Source: SIG701 sp045123975 (lineage in GTDB: Bacteria > Bacillota > Clostridia > Oscillospirales > CAG-272). Taken from it: DNA of 9,508 nt. The position numbers were made by a program, and so were the translations under genes. Of this stretch, positions 7,125 through 9,508 are shown piece after piece. The stretch lies in the NCBI GenBank assembly GCA_045123975.1, contig JBGVKV010000045.1, positions 1 to 9,508 on the forward strand. The letters are read 5' to 3'. How positions within the stretch are numbered: the first letter of the stretch is position 1; every line of letters starts with the position of its first letter. The notes beneath the pieces were generated by a model. The model searched no databases and had not been told where the DNA came from. It worked only from the letters and a program-made list of their open reading frames with translations.

Positions 7125-7171
7125 CTTTACAAATTCAGTTGTGCGAATCGCACTATTTCTGCAACCGCAAA

Positions 7172-7747
7172 TTAACCTTCCACCACGCGAACGGTACCGA
7201 TCACCTGCTCGGTGAGGGGACGGTCATTGCCGTCGGTGGATACTTCCGCGATGGCGTCCACCACGTCCATACCCTCCACTACGCGGCCGAAGGCTGCGTA
7301 CTGGCCGTCCAGATAGGTGGCATCCTGATGAACGATGAAGAACTGGGAGGACGCGCTGTTGTAGCTGCGGGAGCGGGCCATGGAAATGACGCCGCGCACG
7401 TGGGAAATGTTGTTGGCTACGCCGTTGACGGCAAACTCACCCTTGATATTCGTATCGGAGCCGCCGAAGCCTGTACCCTCGGGATCACCGCCCTGGATCA
7501 TAAAGCCCTTGATCACGCGGTGGAAGATCAGGCCGTCATAAAACCCCTCGTTTGCCAGCTTCGTAAAATTCTCTACCGTAATGGGGGCAACATCGGGATA
7601 CAGCTCCAACTTGATCACGCCGCCATCCCGCATCGTAATCTCTACCATAACTGCTTCACCGTTATTCCCGCTGTCTTTATTTGCGCAGGCAGTCAGCCCC
7701 AGAAGGAGCAGTGCCGCCGCCAAAAGACACACTATCCGTCTTTTCAT
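7172..7747 (-). CDS. Lipoprotein cyclophilin-type peptidyl-prolyl cis-trans isomerase
   Basis: The product has 191 residues and is predicted to catalyse proline cis-trans isomerisation on the outer face of the membrane. The N-terminus MKRR plus a hydrophobic stretch ends in lipobox LTAC with Cys21, the lipidation site. A short Asn/Ser/Gly linker follows, then a cyclophilin domain from about 35: FHRVIKGFMIQGGDPEGTG (75-93, catalytic Arg77, Gln85), SQFFI (134-138) and YAAFGRVVEGMDVVD (150-164). The position usually held by the cyclosporin-contact Trp reads YLDGQYAAF, as in many bacterial enzymes. An in-frame ATG at 7814-7816 is rejected because it lies upstream of the predicted transcription start. 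The ATG at 7747-7745 has AAAGGA (7759-7764) 11 bases upstream and yields the correct signal peptide. The gene is monocistronic, with its own promoter and terminator. Confidence 0.96.
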   Translation of the reverse strand: MKRRIVCLLAAALLLLGLTACANKDSGNNGEAVMVEITMRDGGVIKLELYPDVAPITVENFTKLANEGFYDGLIFHRVIKGFMIQGGDPEGTGFGGSDTNIKGEFAVNGVANNISHVRGVISMARSRSYNSASSQFFIVHQDATYLDGQYAAFGRVVEGMDVVDAIAEVSTDGNDRPLTEQVIGTVRVVEG

Positions 7748-7784
7748 GCGGAAATAAATCCTTTCCGTAAATATTTCATTATAC

Positions 7785-7800
7785 AGCGCCCGCAGGCGCT
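7785..7800 (-). other. 5'-terminal leader hairpin of the cyclophilin transcript
   Basis: AGCGCC (7800-7795 on minus) and GGCGCT (7790-7785) form a perfect 6-bp stem with a TGCG tetraloop. Its first base coincides with the predicted transcription start about 7 bases after the -10. Just downstream is a second TATAAT (7783-7778), which lacks a good -35. Confidence 0.5.
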
Positions 7801-7806
7801 TTCGTA

Positions 7807-7835
7807 ATTGTATCAAAAAAACGGAATAAAGTCAA
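7807..7835 (-). promoter_or_regulatory. Sigma-A promoter of the cyclophilin gene
   Basis: TTGACT (7830-7835) and TACAAT (7807-7812) on the minus strand are 17 bases apart, with a T7 run inside the spacer. Each hexamer matches 5 of 6 consensus bases. The predicted start is near 7800, about 53 bases before the ATG. This placement excludes the longer start of the reading frame. Confidence 0.83.
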
Positions 7836-7905
7836 GGGAATCGCCGATGAAACTGTCCCATATAGCATATACTACATCGGACAACAGATAAGGACGGTGG
7901 GAAAT

Positions 7906-8967
7906 ATGAAAACGGAAACCTGGGTGCGGCTGGCGGCCATCGGCATCTGCACGGTATGCGGAGCGGCGGGGGGATACGTTCTGATCCGCTATTTTTCCGG
8001 CATTCTTCTTCCCTTTGCCGTAGCGGCACTGATCGCATCGGTTTTGCGGCCGGCGGCTGCCCGCCTGCGTCAAAGAACCCGCCTGCCGGAGAAGCTGGGA
8101 GGAACCTTACTGATCGTATCCGCCGTAGGGATCCTGTCGTTTGGCATATTCACCCTGGGGAAATTTCTGTACGACGGAGCACGGGACACCATATCCTCTT
8201 TGATGGACACCTTGGACGATGAAAGCAATCCCCTCCGGCGGATCGCCTCCCTGGCGGAATCCTGGGGAGGGCTGTCCCTGTCGGACAAGGAGGAACTGCG
8301 GGCGCTGTCGGATATGCTGTCCGATATGCTCAGAGAAGCCATCACCTCCGCCTCATCTGCCCTGACGGGGCTGGCCACGTCGCTGATCGTGGGGTTACCG
8401 AAGGTGCTGTTTTCCGTTCTGGTGGGGGTGATTGCCCTGTTCTATCTGTTTTTTGACGTGTCCGGCGTGTTGTCCCAGATGCGGTTCTTCCTCAGCGAGG
8501 ATTCCCTCACCCGCCTGCGGGTGGGAATGATGCGGGTACGGGAAGCGGTGGGGCGCTGTATGCGGGCCTATCTGCTCCTCACCTTTCTTACCTTTTCGGA
8601 ACTCCTTGCGGGGATGCTGATTCTGAACGTAAAACAGCCGGTGCTGGTGGCATTCGTGATCGCTCTGGTGGATCTGCTGCCGGTTTTGGGCGTGGGAACG
8701 GCGCTGATCCCCTGGAGCATTCTCGCCTTTATCGGAGGGGATATGTTCCGCGGTATCGGGCTTCTCGTTCTGTTTTTAGCCATGTACGCCATAAGGCAGT
8801 TTGCGGAGCCGCGGATCGTGGGGGACACCATCGGTGTCCATCCCTTCTTTATGCTGATTGCCGTCTTTGCGGGATTCCGTCTGTTCGGGTTGGGGGGCGT
8901 GCTTCTCGTTCCGATTCTTCTGTACGTAATCAAAGCGGCGATCACGGAAATGGCACGGGAGTTGTGA
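7906..8967 (+). CDS. ytvI: YtvI-like AI-2E family transporter (sporulation-associated integral membrane protein)
   Basis: The product has 353 residues and about eight hydrophobic segments: roughly 8-28, 30-47, 65-88, 160-184, 221-241, 246-277, 284-297 and 312-342. A soluble amphipathic loop lies at about 89-158. The second half carries the AI-2E transporter family signature: DLLPVLGVGTALIPW (256-270), RQFAEPRIVG (297-306), then IGVHPFFML and FRLFGLGGVLLVPI. The spacing and wording match the YtvI subgroup named from Bacillus sporulation; its transported substrate is not established, and despite the family name I do not infer autoinducer export. Two starts are possible: GTG 7897, only 2 bases after AAGGA (7890-7894), and ATG 7906, 11 bases after it; I prefer the ATG. 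The gene is divergent from the cyclophilin gene. A dense inverted-repeat region follows its stop. Confidence 0.88.
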   Translation: MKTETWVRLAAIGICTVCGAAGGYVLIRYFSGILLPFAVAALIASVLRPAAARLRQRTRLPEKLGGTLLIVSAVGILSFGIFTLGKFLYDGARDTISSLMDTLDDESNPLRRIASLAESWGGLSLSDKEELRALSDMLSDMLREAITSASSALTGLATSLIVGLPKVLFSVLVGVIALFYLFFDVSGVLSQMRFFLSEDSLTRLRVGMMRVREAVGRCMRAYLLLTFLTFSELLAGMLILNVKQPVLVAFVIALVDLLPVLGVGTALIPWSILAFIGGDMFRGIGLLVLFLAMYAIRQFAEPRIVGDTIGVHPFFMLIAVFAGFRLFGLGGVLLVPILLYVIKAAITEMAREL

Positions 8968-8982
8968 GGGAAAAACCTTCAC

Positions 8983-9027
8983 GGAGGGGAAAGGACCATC
9001 TCAAACGCCGAAGTTCCTTTCCCCTCC
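8983..9027. repeat. Perfect 13-bp inverted repeat downstream of ytvI
   Basis: GGAGGGGAAAGGA (8983-8995) is followed after 19 bases by its exact complement TCCTTTCCCCTCC (9015-9027). It begins 16 bases past the ytvI stop codon. No T-run follows on the plus strand, so it is not a standard terminator, but it could protect the 3' end of the ytvI mRNA. Its right arm is shared with the longer inverted repeat. Confidence 0.8.
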
Positions 9028-9028
9028 A

Positions 9029-9052
9029 CGAGTTCGCATATACGCGAACTCG
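9029..9052. repeat. Perfect 9-bp hairpin inside the long inverted repeat
   Basis: CGAGTTCGC (9029-9037) and GCGAACTCG (9044-9052) are exact complements around a 6-base loop. The hairpin abuts the inner end of the long repeat's left arm, as a branch of a multi-way junction would. Confidence 0.75.
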
Positions 9053-9065
9053 CCCCTCCTCTATC

Positions 9066-9123
9066 TCCTTGGCTCTCGCCACATTTTTACGGTTAAACAA
9101 AAATATAATGCGGAAGCCAAGGA
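9066..9123. repeat. Inner 9-bp inverted repeat with AT-rich loop
   Basis: TCCTTGGCT (9066-9074) and AGCCAAGGA (9115-9123) are exact complements separated by 40 AT-rich bases that include TATAAT at 9104-9109. CCCCT (9053-9057) and AGGGG (9128-9132) outside it can extend the pairing discontinuously. Confidence 0.6.
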
Positions 9124-9197
9124 AATTAGGGGGAGGCAAAAGATAAATAAAGGATATTCTCTCTGCGCTGATTGGAGGGGGAAAAGAAACTTCGGCG

Positions 9198-9214
9198 TTA
9201 GGGTCGTGCCCTAA
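9198..9214. repeat. Small 6-bp hairpin just outside the long inverted repeat
   Basis: TTAGGG (9198-9203) and CCCTAA (9209-9214) pair around a 5-base loop. Its left arm overlaps the last two bases of the long repeat. It sits between that repeat and the strong terminator, close to the inferred element boundary. Confidence 0.55.
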
Positions 9215-9226
9215 AGGACAGTTTTG

Positions 9227-9277
9227 CAAGAATACGGTATATCTCGAAAGAGGTATGCCGTATTCTTGTTTTTGTTT
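9227..9277 (+). terminator. Strong plus-strand Rho-independent terminator with GAAA tetraloop
   Basis: Bases 9227-9245 pair with 9250-9268 over 19 pairs around a GAAA loop closed by C-G. The first 11 outer pairs are perfect (CAAGAATACGG with CCGTATTCTTG). Two positions are T-G in the plus sense, which pair as U-G in plus-strand RNA but would be A-C mismatches in minus-strand RNA. The stem is followed by TTTTTGTTT (9269-9277). Both facts point to a rightward terminator facing the 3' end of the recombinase gene. Confidence 0.85.
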
Positions 9278-9283
9278 CTCGGG

Positions 9284-9508
9284 TTAAGCGCTTTTGGCAC
9301 TTTGGATTTCCTGCATCATTTCAATAAGTTCCTTTTCGCCGGGGATATCAATAAGACCTACCGCCGTAAAGTAAACATCAAGACGCACTTGCTTTCTTCC
9401 GTCGACCTTTTCGCTATTATGCACTTCTATACGCCGAATGAGCCTATTAACAATGGCGGGTGTTAGTTCTTTAATGTCAGTACATTGGCGAATCGTTTCA
9501 AGAAACGC
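9284..9508 (-). CDS. Large serine recombinase, C-terminal fragment (5' part outside window)
   Basis: The minus strand is open from the right edge to TAA at 9286-9284, giving the last 74 residues of a longer protein. The segment FLETIRQCTDIKELTPAIVN, then RLIRRIEVHNSEKVDG, then VRLDVYFTAVGLIDIP matches the DUF4368-type tail found at the end of large serine recombinases of the TnpX/TndX class. Such enzymes excise and integrate transposons and conjugative elements in Clostridia. The N-terminal catalytic serine domain would lie beyond the window, so completeness and activity cannot be judged. The gene runs leftward and ends about 316 bases from ytvI, as expected for a recombinase gene placed at the end of an integrated element. 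Composition is more AT-rich than the ytvI gene. Confidence 0.83.
   Translation of the reverse strand, partial: AFLETIRQCTDIKELTPAIVNRLIRRIEVHNSEKVDGRKQVRLDVYFTAVGLIDIPGEKELIEMMQEIQSAKSA

Larger units (their letters stand above)
9004..9199. repeat. Long imperfect inverted repeat (REP/MITE-like or structured RNA)
   Basis: The left arm 9004-9028 is complementary to 9173-9199. The outer 12 bases match perfectly (AACGCCGAAGTT with AACTTCGGCGTT), as do the innermost 8 (CCCCTCCA with TGGAGGGG). Two single-base insertions and one mismatch separate them. The 144-base interior contains two further hairpins. The purine word GGAGGGG(G)AAA(A)G thus occurs three times in alternating orientation (8983, 9015, 9173), as in clustered palindromic repeats. 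A short non-autonomous element and a folded RNA are both possible. Confidence 0.75.
8968..9283. other. Gene-free 316-base region packed with inverted repeats
   Basis: Between the ytvI stop and the serine recombinase stop there is no reading frame with a credible start, ribosome site or protein motif. It holds a 13-bp hairpin, a competing long inverted repeat, three smaller nested hairpins and a strong rightward terminator, listed separately. The only promoter-like word is a perfect TATAAT at 9104-9109 (plus) without a -35. I infer that the chromosome/mobile-element boundary lies somewhere in this region. Confidence 0.7.
9200..9508. mobile_element. Probable terminal segment of an integrated element carrying a serine recombinase
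   Basis: The recombinase tail (9508-9284), the outward-lying hairpin/terminator (9227-9277) and the change from well-ordered housekeeping genes to a repeat-rich AT-richer stretch suggest the end of a transposon, integrative conjugative element or prophage. The exact left boundary is not visible because no second end or empty site is in the window; 9200 is only a working limit. Confidence 0.45.

Noticed and set aside
7778..7783. Second TATAAT as an independent cyclophilin promoter
   Set aside because: No -35-like sequence lies 16-18 bases upstream, and it falls just after a much better promoter.
8983..9027. Intrinsic terminator of ytvI
   Set aside because: The stem is strong but no T-run follows on the plus strand and the loop is 19 bases. 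I annotate it as a repeat; the true rightward terminator is at 9227-9277.
8983..9199. CRISPR array or tandem repeats
   Set aside because: The repeated words alternate in orientation and have no regular spacing or unique spacers.
8942..9229. 95-codon minus-strand frame across the inverted-repeat region
   Set aside because: It overlaps the ytvI end and all the palindromes, has no ribosome site, and its Arg/Pro-rich translation simply reflects the repeats.
9224..9466. 80-codon plus-strand frame at the right end
   Set aside because: It starts inside the terminator hairpin and runs antisense to the serine recombinase tail, whose protein similarity is clear.

Overview
The window looks like a chromosomal segment of a Gram-positive, probably endospore-forming Clostridia-type bacterium. 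Three things point that way: a YtvI-type membrane protein, a secreted hydrolase with an S-layer-homology-like region, and strong AGGAG ribosome sites with consensus sigma-A promoters. Its right edge runs into what is most likely an integrated mobile element. No rRNA, tRNA or CRISPR array is visible.

Layout. Bases 1-1023 (minus) hold a truncated XRE-type regulator with its own promoter. A bidirectional hairpin terminator separates it from a minus-strand group: ligA (NAD-dependent DNA ligase, 5134-3062), a membrane-anchored alpha/beta hydrolase overlapping ligA by 4 bases (3065-2055), and mscS (1991-1182). mscS also has its own near-consensus promoter, whose -35 box contains the hydrolase stop codon. 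Upstream lies an independent minus-strand unit: a 574-residue secreted protein (6929-5205) with an SLH-like region, a ricin-lectin-like region and an M23 peptidase domain, with its own promoter, leader hairpin and terminator. Next is a lipoprotein cyclophilin (7747-7172), again with its own promoter, leader hairpin and terminator. Divergent from it, on the plus strand, is a YtvI/AI-2E family membrane protein (7906-8967).

Bases 8968-9283 contain no convincing gene but are dense in inverted repeats. There is a 13-bp hairpin, a competing 25-27-bp inverted repeat spanning about 195 bases, several nested hairpins, and a 19-bp GAAA-tetraloop terminator pointing right. Beyond it, on the minus strand, is the C-terminal 74 residues of a large serine recombinase (9508-9284, truncated by the window edge). 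I infer that a chromosome/mobile-element junction lies in or near 8968-9283.

Functionally the window is mostly housekeeping: DNA sealing, osmotic-shock protection, cell-wall turnover, extracytoplasmic protein folding and possibly sporulation. I see no evidence for a new defence or biosynthetic system. The least explained piece is the nested inverted-repeat region beside the recombinase.
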